This document shows positions 1 to 6,230 of a stretch of 7,393 bases of DNA, in pieces. The notes under the pieces were generated by a model. It ran no database searches and was not told the origin of the DNA. It was given only the letters and a program-made list of their open reading frames with translations. The position numbers were made by a program, and so were the translations under genes. Source of the stretch: Bryobacterales bacterium (lineage in GTDB: Bacteria; Acidobacteriota; Terriglobia; Bryobacterales; Bryobacteraceae). Position 1 is the first letter of the stretch; every line of letters begins with the position of its first letter. The DNA lies in the NCBI GenBank assembly GCA_025462985.1, contig JAOAPP010000382.1:1-7393 (forward strand). The letters are read 5' to 3'.

Positions 1-522
1 ATGTGGTTCCAGGATCTGTTCAACTACGACTTCCGCCGCACGGAACAGTGCATTATTCCGTATGCGACGCAGGAAGGCGAGATCTCGTTCTGTGCATACA
101 ACACCGGTGTGGGTTGGAGAAACATCATCGAGAAGATGCATATGACCGCGACGCTCACCAAGTGGTACGACGACCACGGACGCCACGAGATTTTCGCTGG
201 CAACAAGGCGGTTCCGTTGTCGAGCAAGGAACATAATCTGGTCCTCGTCGAAGAGCATGTAAAGGCTGATCGTCAGCACGATCTGGACGATAAGGGTATT
301 GCGAAGACAGCCCGCGAAGAAAAAATTCGTGCGCGTGATGAGGCTCTGAAGAAGAAGCTCGAAGACGAGAAGATGATGCGCCTTTATCGCGAGCATGTGC
401 TCGGCGAGAAGAAGGTGGAAGGCTTCGTTCCGCTGGATGGGCTGCTTGGCTCCGCCAACGGTGCTAAGCCGAAGCCGGCTGCGACTGAGAAGAAGGAAGA
501 AGTGGGAGCGATGGGCGACTAG
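1..522 (+). CDS. C-terminal part of a probable radical SAM protein (5' end outside window)
   Basis: The frame is open from the first base, so the visible 173 codons are most likely the end of a longer gene and the Met at base 1 is probably internal. Residues about 13-60 (RRTEQCIIPYATQEGEISFC, then AYNTGVGWR) resemble the segment after the catalytic barrel in MJ0619/Tes-like radical SAM proteins, where archaeal members carry a motif of the kind C-[VI]-H-Y-x-x-P-D-G-x-I-x-P-F-C. Two Cys (residues 18 and 31) are in the positions expected for that motif. From about residue 85 the chain becomes strongly charged (RAEEK/RDEALKKKLEDEK type), likely a long helix or coiled coil, followed by a low-complexity Ala/Lys/Pro/Glu tail. 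The CX3CX2C cluster motif itself is not visible because the N-terminus is missing. The family assignment is from memory of motif style; the substrate is unknown. Stop TAG at 520-522, followed by a hairpin. Confidence 0.6.
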   Translation: MWFQDLFNYDFRRTEQCIIPYATQEGEISFCAYNTGVGWRNIIEKMHMTATLTKWYDDHGRHEIFAGNKAVPLSSKEHNLVLVEEHVKADRQHDLDDKGIAKTAREEKIRARDEALKKKLEDEKMMRLYREHVLGEKKVEGFVPLDGLLGSANGAKPKPAATEKKEEVGAMGD

Positions 523-538
523 GCCTTCGCATCCAAGC

Positions 539-585
539 GTAAACGTGAAATGGCCGGGCCTTGTGCCCGGCCATTTCTCGTTTAC
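539..585 (+). terminator. Long GC-rich hairpin after the radical SAM gene, probable transcription terminator
   Basis: Arms 547-559 and 565-577 (GAAATGGCCGGGC against GCCCGGCCATTTC) pair perfectly over 13 bp around a 5-base loop. After one T-T mismatch (546/578) a further 7 bp pair (539-545 with 579-585, GTAAACG against CGTTTAC). It starts 17 bases after the stop codon of the upstream gene and ends 52 bases before the GTG of the MFS gene. There is no long T tract directly after the stem, so it is not a textbook intrinsic terminator. It could also protect the 3' end of the mRNA. Confidence 0.75.
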
Positions 586-637
586 AGGCCTCTGCTGCAT
601 CATGAACGCGCAGGTTTACATCCGACAAGGGTAGCCT

Positions 638-1906
638 GTGACAGAACTTCTTCCTGAAACTCAAACCAGAGCGGAATTTAGTGTAAGCTCTCGGCCTCCG
701 AACTGGTTTATCATTCTCCTGCTCGGCGCTCTCAGCGTGATCACTCCGTTCGCGGTGGACATGTACCTCCCGGCCTTTTCCCGGATCGCCGCCGAGTTCA
801 AGACAAGCACTTCAGCCGTTTCGCTGTCGCTGTCTGCGTATTTCATTGCGTTCGCTTTAGGGCAGGTGCTGTATGGTCCGCTGCTCGACCACTTCGGCCG
901 GAAGAGACCGCTGTACTTTGGTCTCACTATTTATATTGCCGCCTCGCTCGGGTGCGCTCACCCGCACGATATGCGGACGTTCATCGCCTTCCGCTTTCTG
1001 CAGGCACTGGGCGGTTGCGTCGCGCAAGTCGCCGCCGTCGCGATGGTTCGCGACTTCTTCCCATCTCGAGAAAGCGCCAGGATTTTTTCTCTTCTGTTTC
1101 TTGTTATCGGGGTTTCTCCGTTGCTCGCGCCCACTGCCGGTAGCGTCATCATGACCTGGTTGGGCTGGGAGTGGATTTTCGCTGTTCTCGCTTGTATCGC
1201 TGCGGCCATACTTGCCTTGACGTTCTTTCTCTTGCCCGAAGGGCATACGCCTGACCCGACCATCTCGCTCAGGCCGGAACCGATACTCAGGCATTTCCGG
1301 GAGATTTTCAGACAGCCCCAGTTCTGCATGTACGCGCTGGCCGGAGCGTTCTCCTTTGCCGGGCTATTTGGTTACGTTGCCGGTTCCCCAATGATTTTCA
1401 TGGACGGCTTCCACGTGAGTGCGAAAGTCTTTGGCGCAATTTTTGCAACGCTCACCATGGGCTTCATCGGGGGCAATCAGGTGAATGTCATTCTCCTGCG
1501 CAGGTGGACGAGCACGCAAATTTTCGGCCACGCGGTGACGGTTCAGGTTCTGATTGGCGCTCTTTTCGTCGTGGGCGCCCGGCTCGGTTGGTTCGGGATC
1601 ACCGCGACGCTTATCTTGTTCTTTCTTTTCCTGTCGTGCATCGGCCTCACTTATCCCAATGCCGCTGCCATGGCGCTGGCGCCTTTTTCGCGAAATGTGG
1701 GAAGCGCCTCCGCGCTGCTTGGCTTTCTGCAAACGGGCACGGGCGCGATGATATCGACGTGCATCGGCTTCTTCGGCGGGACCGCCGTTGTCGCCCTGCT
1801 CTCGGGAAGTGCCCTGCTGGCATTGCTGATATTCGTGGCAGGCAGAAGATCCTCGGTGGAGGAGGTCAAGGCCGATGACGAGCGCGCCGTGTTCGTTCCG
1901 CATTAA
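638..1906 (+). CDS. Bcr/CflA-type major facilitator drug exporter
   Basis: A 422-residue inner-membrane proton antiporter of the DHA1 family, expected to export small drugs or metabolites such as bicyclomycin- or chloramphenicol-like compounds. Length and about 12 hydrophobic segments fit the family. Visible signatures: TM1 with the conserved acidic residue in ITPFAVDMYLPAF (Asp41); AYFIAFALGQ in TM2; loop 2-3 motif A, GPLLDHFGRKRPLYFG (about 80-95); TM4 motif B with Arg118 in RFLQALGGC; TM5 motif C, a Gly/Pro-rich GVSPLLAPTAG (158-168); and a second-half PNAAAMAL...GSASALLGF repeat (340-363). The start is GTG at 638, preceded by AAGGG at 627-631; the next Met (residue 42) would remove TM1, so GTG is preferred. 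The gene stands alone between a hairpin and a gene-poor stretch. The substrate cannot be read from sequence. Confidence 0.93.
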   Translation: MTELLPETQTRAEFSVSSRPPNWFIILLLGALSVITPFAVDMYLPAFSRIAAEFKTSTSAVSLSLSAYFIAFALGQVLYGPLLDHFGRKRPLYFGLTIYIAASLGCAHPHDMRTFIAFRFLQALGGCVAQVAAVAMVRDFFPSRESARIFSLLFLVIGVSPLLAPTAGSVIMTWLGWEWIFAVLACIAAAILALTFFLLPEGHTPDPTISLRPEPILRHFREIFRQPQFCMYALAGAFSFAGLFGYVAGSPMIFMDGFHVSAKVFGAIFATLTMGFIGGNQVNVILLRRWTSTQIFGHAVTVQVLIGALFVVGARLGWFGITATLILFFLFLSCIGLTYPNAAAMALAPFSRNVGSASALLGFLQTGTGAMISTCIGFFGGTAVVALLSGSALLALLIFVAGRRSSVEEVKADDERAVFVPH

Positions 1907-2052
1907 AAGGCAAGCCGAGTTAAGAACGTAAGTGGGGCTATATAGAGTGTTCGTCGCAAGTGCCCGTGCAAAAGTGCCCTTTTCCTTGACGATGTCTCTC
2001 ACTCGCATCGGGCCTTTCTTTGGGTTATCTGCGCAATGTAGATTTCGGCGGC
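1907..2052. other. Intergenic stretch after the MFS gene, no intact gene
   Basis: No convincing coding region or strong terminator lies here. A short direct repeat AAGTGCCC occurs twice (about 1958-1979), and AAAAG...CTTTT around 1970-1983 could form only a weak 5-bp stem. On the minus strand an ATG at 2006-2008 with an upstream AAAGG begins a peptide, MRVRDIVKEKG, that resembles the start of CBS-domain proteins; the frame then runs antisense through the MFS gene and is not annotated as a gene. Confidence 0.4.
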
Positions 2053-2515
2053 CTAGCGGATAGTCACGTCAAGCAACGTCAGCCAAAACTGGACGGATTG
2101 CAGTGTGAATCCAACCAGGATGAAGCCGATTCCGAGGATGCCCATGCGCCTCGCCGGCACATGATCCGCGGCCCATTCGACAAAGGGCATGCAAGGGTCC
2201 TCCAATGCAAAGCCGCATCCGCGAATTGCACTCATGATCGCGTCATACCACAATCCGGGTTTTGGTCCGCGCCGCGCGGGATAGTTCCCAAGCGAGTGTG
2301 ACGCCGTGTGTAGCGCCGCTGGCCAGACCGAAGACAGGCCCGAGCGCAATGCCATACCCTGCTCCGAAAAGCACGCCGTAAGTGACGCCTCGCGTGACTG
2401 GGCGAAGCGGTCCGTGTTCTCCACCCAAGAGATCGTAAGCGAGGTATAGCGCTCCGAGCACGTCGAGCGAGCTGCCGATGATATTGATGGCCGCGAGCGT
2501 GTACTTGTCGATCAT
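2053..2515 (-). pseudogene. Frameshifted small multi-pass membrane protein
   Basis: Two overlapping minus-strand frames read as one protein. Frame 1 runs from ATG at 2513-2515 for about 83 codons: hydrophobic NIIGSSLDVLGALYLAYDLL (11-30), a GGEHGPLR linker, then a Gly-rich hydrophobic span (45-77) ending TLAWELSRAAR. It then drifts into TKTRIVV and stops at 2243-2245. Frame 2, offset by one base, supplies the natural continuation GPKPGLWYDAIMSAIRG and ends with a hydrophobic segment ILGIGFILVGFTLQSVQFW and a TAG at 2053-2055. The switch is best placed in the GC-only run about 2268-2283. Restored length is about 154 residues with three or four membrane segments. No function is recognised. A real inactivating indel and a sequencing or assembly error in the GC run cannot be separated here. 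The TTG at 2518 is an alternative start. No clear Shine-Dalgarno is present. Confidence 0.6.
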
Positions 2516-2616
2516 CAAACAATATCTGCAGACTGACCGGTCGGCAAGTCCAGGTGGTCGTAATGGTTGGGACTAATGAGCACGACATCGATGCCCGGGA
2601 AATCCTCCTGGCGCAT
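2515..2616 (-). pseudogene. Relic of a metallo-beta-lactamase-fold hydrolase (about 33 codons)
   Basis: From ATG at 2614-2616 the minus strand reads MRQEDFPGIDVVLIS, then PNHYDHLDLPTGQSADIV and TGA at 2515-2517. The block EDFPGIDVVLIS..NHYDHLDLPT matches the metal-binding loop of UlaG/NAPE-PLD-like metallo-beta-lactamase proteins (typically ..DLPxIDVVLISHNHYDHLD..), whose HxHxDH motif binds the active-site metals. Here the first His is Pro (SPNHYDH), and the roughly 200 residues that should follow are missing, as is the upstream strand region; a TGA sits two codons before the ATG. This is too short to be an enzyme, so a decayed fragment is the simplest reading. Its TGA shares its A with the ATG of the broken membrane gene downstream (TGATGA), which may be chance or may mark an old junction. 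It is too short for usual gene callers. Confidence 0.6.
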
Positions 2617-2619
2617 GAC

Positions 2620-2642
2620 TCACCATTTATGCACAATGGTGA
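2620..2642. repeat. Perfect 8-bp inverted repeat with 7-base spacer
   Basis: TCACCATT (2620-2627) and AATGGTGA (2635-2642) are exact reverse complements separated by TATGCAC. The arrangement could be an operator for a dimeric regulator or a small hairpin. There is no T tract on either side. It lies 164 bases before the deacetylase ATG and just upstream of the metallo-beta-lactamase relic on the other strand. Confidence 0.4.
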
Positions 2643-2776
2643 TCGGGCGGTCGGGAGCTTGAAAAATCGTCACCCAAAATCTTACCCAGGAGAGTCGGAC
2701 GAAGCATTCCGGACCGCTGCCGAGGAGCTTTGCCAGGCAGTGCCGCTGTAGGGCGTCGCGCCTGCCGGTGACTTCG

Positions 2777-2802
2777 ATATAGTATCCAGGCACAATATAG
2801 TA
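2777..2802 (+). promoter_or_regulatory. Possible promoter region of the PIG-L gene (tandem ATATAGTA)
   Basis: The octamer ATATAGTA occurs at 2777-2784 and 2795-2802, 18 bases start to start. Each contains TATAGT, five of six matches to a TATAAT -10 box. The first would give a very short leader and the second a nearly leaderless transcript for the ATG at 2806. No good -35 hexamer is seen at the expected spacing, so the call is weak. Confidence 0.25.
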
Positions 2803-2805
2803 AAA

Positions 2806-3684
2806 ATGCTCAAAGTCCAACTCGTTAATAGTTTGCTGCTTACTGTGGCCGCCGCCACCACCCTATTCGCGCAAGGCGGCAATATTCGTGTCATCGCTTT
2901 TGGGGCACATCCAGACGATTGCGATATTAGAGCCTCGGGGACGGCGGCGCTTTGGGCAAAGATGGGCTATGCCGTCAAGTTTGTCTCGGTGACAAACGGT
3001 GACGCCGGACATCAAAGCATGCACGGTGGCGAGTTGGCGCGGCGCAGGCTGGGCGAGGCAAAGGAGTCGGCTCGCAGGCTGGGAATCGAGTACGAGGTTC
3101 TAAACAATCACGATGGGCAGTTGCTGCCGACCCTGGCCGTACGCGAACAGATCATTCGCGAGATCAGAAGCTGGAATGCAGATGTGGTGCTTGCTCCGCG
3201 GCCAAACGACTATCACCCTGATCACCGGTACACAGGCGTCTTAGTGCAGGATGCAGCATATATGGTTGTGGTTCCAAACGTCACTCCGGATGTACCAGCG
3301 CTGCGCAAGAATCCGGCGTTCTTCTACTACCAGGATCACTTTCAGCGCCCGAATCCTTTCCGACCAGATGTGGTCGTTTCGCTGGATGAGGTGATCGACA
3401 AAAAGCTGGATGCACTCGATGCACACGTGTCGCAAGTTTACGAATGGCTGCCTTGGGTGGACGGAAAATCAGATGAGGTGCCCAAAGACCCCGCGGGGCG
3501 AAGGACCTGGTTGAAACGATGGGTCGCAACTGATCCGACGCCCGCCATTCGCAAGCAGCTGGCGAAGTGGTACGGCGAGCAGAAAGGCAGCGCGGTCAAA
3601 TATTACGAAGCCTTTGAACTCTGTGAATACGGCGCTCAGCCGGACGACGCGCGTATTCGCCAATTGTTTCCTATGCTCCGCTAA
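2806..3684 (+). CDS. Secreted PIG-L/LmbE-family zinc-dependent deacetylase
   Basis: A 292-residue protein of the PIG-L (LmbE-like) family, whose members remove N-acetyl groups from amino sugars using one zinc ion (for example MshB and BcZBP). Residues 1-22 form a Sec signal peptide (LVNSLLLTVAAATTLFA, likely cut before Gln23), so the enzyme should act in the periplasm or outside. The zinc motif AHPDDCD lies at 34-40 (ligands His35 and Asp38, catalytic base Asp37), and the third ligand is the second His of HPDH (His140). SVTNGDAGHQ (61-70) fits the conserved strand-loop after the first motif. The C-terminal third, with a WLPWVDG segment, fits the larger acidobacterial/planctomycete version of the family. 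ATG at 2806 has no strong Shine-Dalgarno; it is chosen because it gives a full signal peptide. The gene converges on the esterase with 24 bases between stops. The substrate is unknown; acetylated sugars are an inference. Confidence 0.9.
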   Translation: MLKVQLVNSLLLTVAAATTLFAQGGNIRVIAFGAHPDDCDIRASGTAALWAKMGYAVKFVSVTNGDAGHQSMHGGELARRRLGEAKESARRLGIEYEVLNNHDGQLLPTLAVREQIIREIRSWNADVVLAPRPNDYHPDHRYTGVLVQDAAYMVVVPNVTPDVPALRKNPAFFYYQDHFQRPNPFRPDVVVSLDEVIDKKLDALDAHVSQVYEWLPWVDGKSDEVPKDPAGRRTWLKRWVATDPTPAIRKQLAKWYGEQKGSAVKYYEAFELCEYGAQPDDARIRQLFPMLR

Positions 3685-3708
3685 AGCAGCCAAGCCGGAC
3701 CGCTCGAA

Positions 3709-4839
3709 TTAGCTCTTCGGCTGTGCGATAGGGTATCCCTGCCATACATACTCCAGAGCCTCGGGTAGCGTTTGTTGTTTCACGGGGCGGTCGGTATGCC
3801 CGGCGTTACGCGCAAACACAAACTGGTAATGGTAGCCCTTGGCGGCTAGCACTTTGGCCATGTTCTCATTCGCGACGACCCAGTCATGCATGTTGTCGCG
3901 CATCACATTTGGATTGAGAAGGTCTCGGTCGCCCACTTCCATCCAGATACGTAGCGGTTTGACCGAACTCTCCGGGATGAGGTGTTCATGGAACTCCCAT
4001 GCGCCGTGCGGGGTCTGGGGGTTAGATGGCCACTGCTGATTGACGTAGGTGCCTGAGTATGTGAGAACGCGGCGGTACAGCTCTGGGTGATACCACGCCA
4101 TGATCAAGGCGCACGAACCTCCGGAACTGCCGCCCATCGTCGCCCGGCCCTCGGGATCTTTGGTCAGTTTCACGCCGTATTGCTTCTCCACCAGCGGCAG
4201 CACTTCCGTCTCGACAAACTCCGCGTATCGGCCTGACATCGTGTCGTATTCGAGGCCGCGTTCGCTTCCCTGCGCGTCGCCTCCGCCGTTGCTTATGGAG
4301 ATGGCAATCATCACGGGTACCCGGTGCTGTGCGATGAGATTGTCCAGGGCCGTGAACAACGCGCGGTCAGGCCCGTCCGCTCCGACGATGAACGGTGCGA
4401 CTGTACCGGGCGCGTATTGCTTTGGGACATACACCGCTACGTGGCGAGTGTAGGGAGCAGGGTGGCTGGTGGTAACCACTAGCTTGGCGGGGTCGGTTGG
4501 CTCCGCCCTGCCAAAGGTGTTGGGCTCGCGCGCGATGCCGGGGTAGATCTTGCTGTCAGCCGAATTCATGGTGAACTCGAACACCGTTCCCTGCGGTACG
4601 CCTTCCTGCGCGGTCATCTCTGGCGCGGGGTTATGCGTCGGGCCGAGAATGAAGTTTCCGTCGGCGTTCGCCGGAGCGTTGACGCCGTCCGGTAAGTCTT
4701 TCGCTTTGACATAACCAGGCGTGTTGGGGTCGCGGGTGGGCGGCGTCGGGCGCGCAGCACCGGTTCGAGCTTGCGCGATTGCTGGATTGAAGTTACTGGT
4801 GATGCTGATTAAGAATGCGATGATCGGTAGACGGAACAT
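3709..4839 (-). CDS. Secreted esterase of the enterochelin-esterase/esterase D-like alpha/beta-hydrolase family
   Basis: A 376-residue putative esterase (PF00756-like). Residues 1-22 are a Sec signal peptide (FRLPIIAFLISI..., cut near AIA|QA). An N-terminal region of roughly 120 residues (GNFILGPTHNPAPEM, GTVFEFTMNSADSKIYPGI) precedes the hydrolase core, as in Fes-like and acidobacterial enterochelin-esterase homologues. The core has RHVAVYVPKQY (132-142), VPVMIAISISNGG (174-186), nucleophile elbow GGSSGG (236-241, likely Ser239), the acid in GDRD (303-306), and the His in AGHTD (His348), giving a complete Ser-Asp-His triad. Members hydrolyse carboxylic esters such as siderophore, feruloyl or acetyl esters; which applies here is not readable. 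It follows the DUF1552 gene on the same strand after 58 bases and is probably in the same operon, though a TATAGT box lies 14 bases before its ATG. No strong Shine-Dalgarno is visible. Confidence 0.9.
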   Translation of the reverse strand: MFRLPIIAFLISITSNFNPAIAQARTGAARPTPPTRDPNTPGYVKAKDLPDGVNAPANADGNFILGPTHNPAPEMTAQEGVPQGTVFEFTMNSADSKIYPGIAREPNTFGRAEPTDPAKLVVTTSHPAPYTRHVAVYVPKQYAPGTVAPFIVGADGPDRALFTALDNLIAQHRVPVMIAISISNGGGDAQGSERGLEYDTMSGRYAEFVETEVLPLVEKQYGVKLTKDPEGRATMGGSSGGSCALIMAWYHPELYRRVLTYSGTYVNQQWPSNPQTPHGAWEFHEHLIPESSVKPLRIWMEVGDRDLLNPNVMRDNMHDWVVANENMAKVLAAKGYHYQFVFARNAGHTDRPVKQQTLPEALEYVWQGYPIAQPKS

Positions 4840-4854
4840 TAGCGAATATCGAGA

Positions 4855-4894
4855 CTATAAGGTCCAACGCACGGGAAAGAGATCCTGCTTATAG
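4855..4894. repeat. Spaced inverted repeat between DUF1552 gene and esterase gene
   Basis: CTATAAG (4855-4861) and CTTATAG (4888-4894) are exact reverse complements with 26 bases between, filling most of the short gap between the two minus-strand genes. Read on the minus strand, the copy nearer the esterase includes TATAGT (complement of 4854-4859), a possible -10 box 14 bases before its ATG. It may be an operator, a loose hairpin, or chance in a short A+T-rich gap. Confidence 0.3.
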
Positions 4895-4898
4895 GCCG

Positions 4899-6230
4899 CT
4901 ACAGTCGTTCGAGCCGCGTCTGGGAATCGCCGAACTGTTCCAGCTTTATTCCAAAACGATCCATGAGCGACAGGTACAGGCTGCACATTTTGCGCTTGTC
5001 TTCACTCTCGTTCACGTAGTTCAGCGTCCGTCCGGTTTCAAGAGTCCCGCCAAGTCCCCCTGCGAGCACGAGCGGCAATCGGAAGTTATCGTGCTTACGG
5101 CCAATCCACATATTGGAAAGGAACATCAGACAGGTATTGTCGAGAACCGTGCCATCGCCTTCCTTCATGCTGTCCAGCTTCGAAGCCAGGTACGCATATT
5201 GGCTCACGTGGAAATGTGCGATGCGTTCGTAGGCATCCGAGTTGTTGTTGTGAGAGGCGGCGTGATGCCCGTCTTTGACATCGAGGAACGGATAGTACAT
5301 CGCTGACAGATCGCGAGAGATGATCAGCGAAGCAACGCGGGTTTTGTTGGTCTGGAACGCGATCGCAATCATGTCGCACATCAGGCGAGCGTGATCGCGC
5401 AAGTCTTCCGGCAGCCCATTGGCCGGCCGATCCATTGCGGCCATGGGAGTGTTCTTCGCTTTGGCCGCGTCCTCGGCATCGGCCTTGCCCTTGCGTGTCC
5501 CCTCGACGCGTTTTTCCACTTCTCGCACGCTGGTGAGATATTCATCCAGCTTGCTCTTATCGCTCGAGCTGATCTCTCGGCAGAGATCCTTGGTACGGTC
5601 TTGCACCCGGTCGAGAATACTGATATTCAGCAGGCTGCCGCGGTTATCAAACAGGCTGTCCCAGACAAGCGAGGGGTAGACTTCTACCGGCACGGGCGAA
5701 TCGGGGCTCTGCCATGAGATGTGCGAACTGTATGCCATCGAGACGTTCGTCTCGTGGTAGCCGGTCATGGGCTGCTCGCACGCCAGAACGATACTCGATT
5801 GCGGCGTGTCTTCGCCTACCCGACTGGCAATCATCTGATCCACGCTGATGCCCGAGTGGATGATGGCGCCTTTCGAAATGTGCGCGCCCGACAACAGGCT
5901 TCCGGTCTGCCCGGGGTGAATACCCTGGCCGGTAAGCGCCTTGACGAAGAGACCATCGATCACATTGATCTTTTGCTTCAGCGGCTCCAGTGGCTCCAGC
6001 GTTTTGCTGAGTTTCATGGCAGCGCCCTGGCCTTCGGCGCTCCAATGATCTTCATTGATGCCATTGCCCAGGAAGACGACGCCGAACCGCTTCGGGAATG
6101 CAGCCGGTGCGGACGTATCCGCCAGCGCGTTCAACGATTCAAGCCACGGCAATGCCATGGTGCAGCCAGCGCCGCGCAGCACAGTACGACGCGAAATGGC
6201 ACGGGCGGAGTTCTTAGTCGATCGGGACAT
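4899..6230 (-). CDS. Tat-exported DUF1552 protein
   Basis: A 443-residue protein of the DUF1552 family (PF07586), common in Planctomycetota and Acidobacteriota next to DUF1592/PSCyt proteins. The N-terminus has a twin-arginine signal: ISRRTVLRGAG (12-22) followed by a hydrophobic stretch to about residue 38, so the protein should be exported folded. Family features are visible: FGVVFLGNGINEDHW (49-63), LEPLKQKINVIDGL (81-94), GSLLSGAH (110-117), YSSHISW (167-173), RLMCDMIAIAFQTNKTRVAS (282-301), GHHAASHNNN (321-330) and a C-terminal LYLSLMDRFGI. Biochemical activity is not established; the fold is related to alkaline-phosphatase/sulfatase-like proteins only distantly, if at all. ATG at 6230 is preferred over the TTG at 6233: it shares one base with the stop of the upstream gene (TGATG), has an AGGAAGGG site at 6240-6247, and suggests translational coupling. 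Confidence 0.92.
   Translation of the reverse strand: MSRSTKNSARAISRRTVLRGAGCTMALPWLESLNALADTSAPAAFPKRFGVVFLGNGINEDHWSAEGQGAAMKLSKTLEPLEPLKQKINVIDGLFVKALTGQGIHPGQTGSLLSGAHISKGAIIHSGISVDQMIASRVGEDTPQSSIVLACEQPMTGYHETNVSMAYSSHISWQSPDSPVPVEVYPSLVWDSLFDNRGSLLNISILDRVQDRTKDLCREISSSDKSKLDEYLTSVREVEKRVEGTRKGKADAEDAAKAKNTPMAAMDRPANGLPEDLRDHARLMCDMIAIAFQTNKTRVASLIISRDLSAMYYPFLDVKDGHHAASHNNNSDAYERIAHFHVSQYAYLASKLDSMKEGDGTVLDNTCLMFLSNMWIGRKHDNFRLPLVLAGGLGGTLETGRTLNYVNESEDKRKMCSLYLSLMDRFGIKLEQFGDSQTRLERL

Larger units (their letters stand above)
2617..2805. other. Gene-poor stretch upstream of the PIG-L gene
   Basis: No gene is recognised. A minus-strand open frame of 66 codons (2620-2820) contains LLGSGPECFVRLSWVRFW and ends APDRPITIVHKW; it has protein-like composition but no domain I know, overlaps the 5' end of the PIG-L gene, and its stop is in the same frame as the metallo-beta-lactamase relic just downstream. 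A plus-strand frame (2554-2751) is equally unsupported. The stretch also contains the inverted repeat at 2620-2642 and A+T-rich sequence just before 2806 that may act as promoter for the deacetylase gene. Confidence 0.35.

Noticed and set aside
857..1294. 145-codon minus-strand open frame inside the MFS gene
   Set aside because: Arg/Gln/Glu-rich shadow composition with no domain; the plus-strand frame has clear MFS motifs.
1958..1979. Repeated AAGTGCCC as a possible CRISPR-like or attachment repeat
   Set aside because: Only two copies of eight bases, close together, with no further units or associated genes.
1364..2008. 214-codon minus-strand open frame antisense to the MFS gene
   Set aside because: Most of it is the reverse shadow of a well-supported transporter and has low-complexity charged composition; only its first residues, outside the transporter gene, are worth noting.
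2020..2301. 93-codon plus-strand open frame
   Set aside because: Reverse shadow of the frameshifted membrane gene; hydrophilic and without any motif.
2232..2636. 134-codon minus-strand open frame over the relic region
   Set aside because: Ser/Arg/Cys-rich out-of-frame translation; the neighbouring frames hold the metallo-beta-lactamase and membrane-protein pieces.
3685..3708. Possible bidirectional terminator between the convergent PIG-L and esterase genes
   Set aside because: The 24-base gap and flanks give only a weak 5-bp pairing (CAGCC/GGCTG) with a large loop and no T tract.
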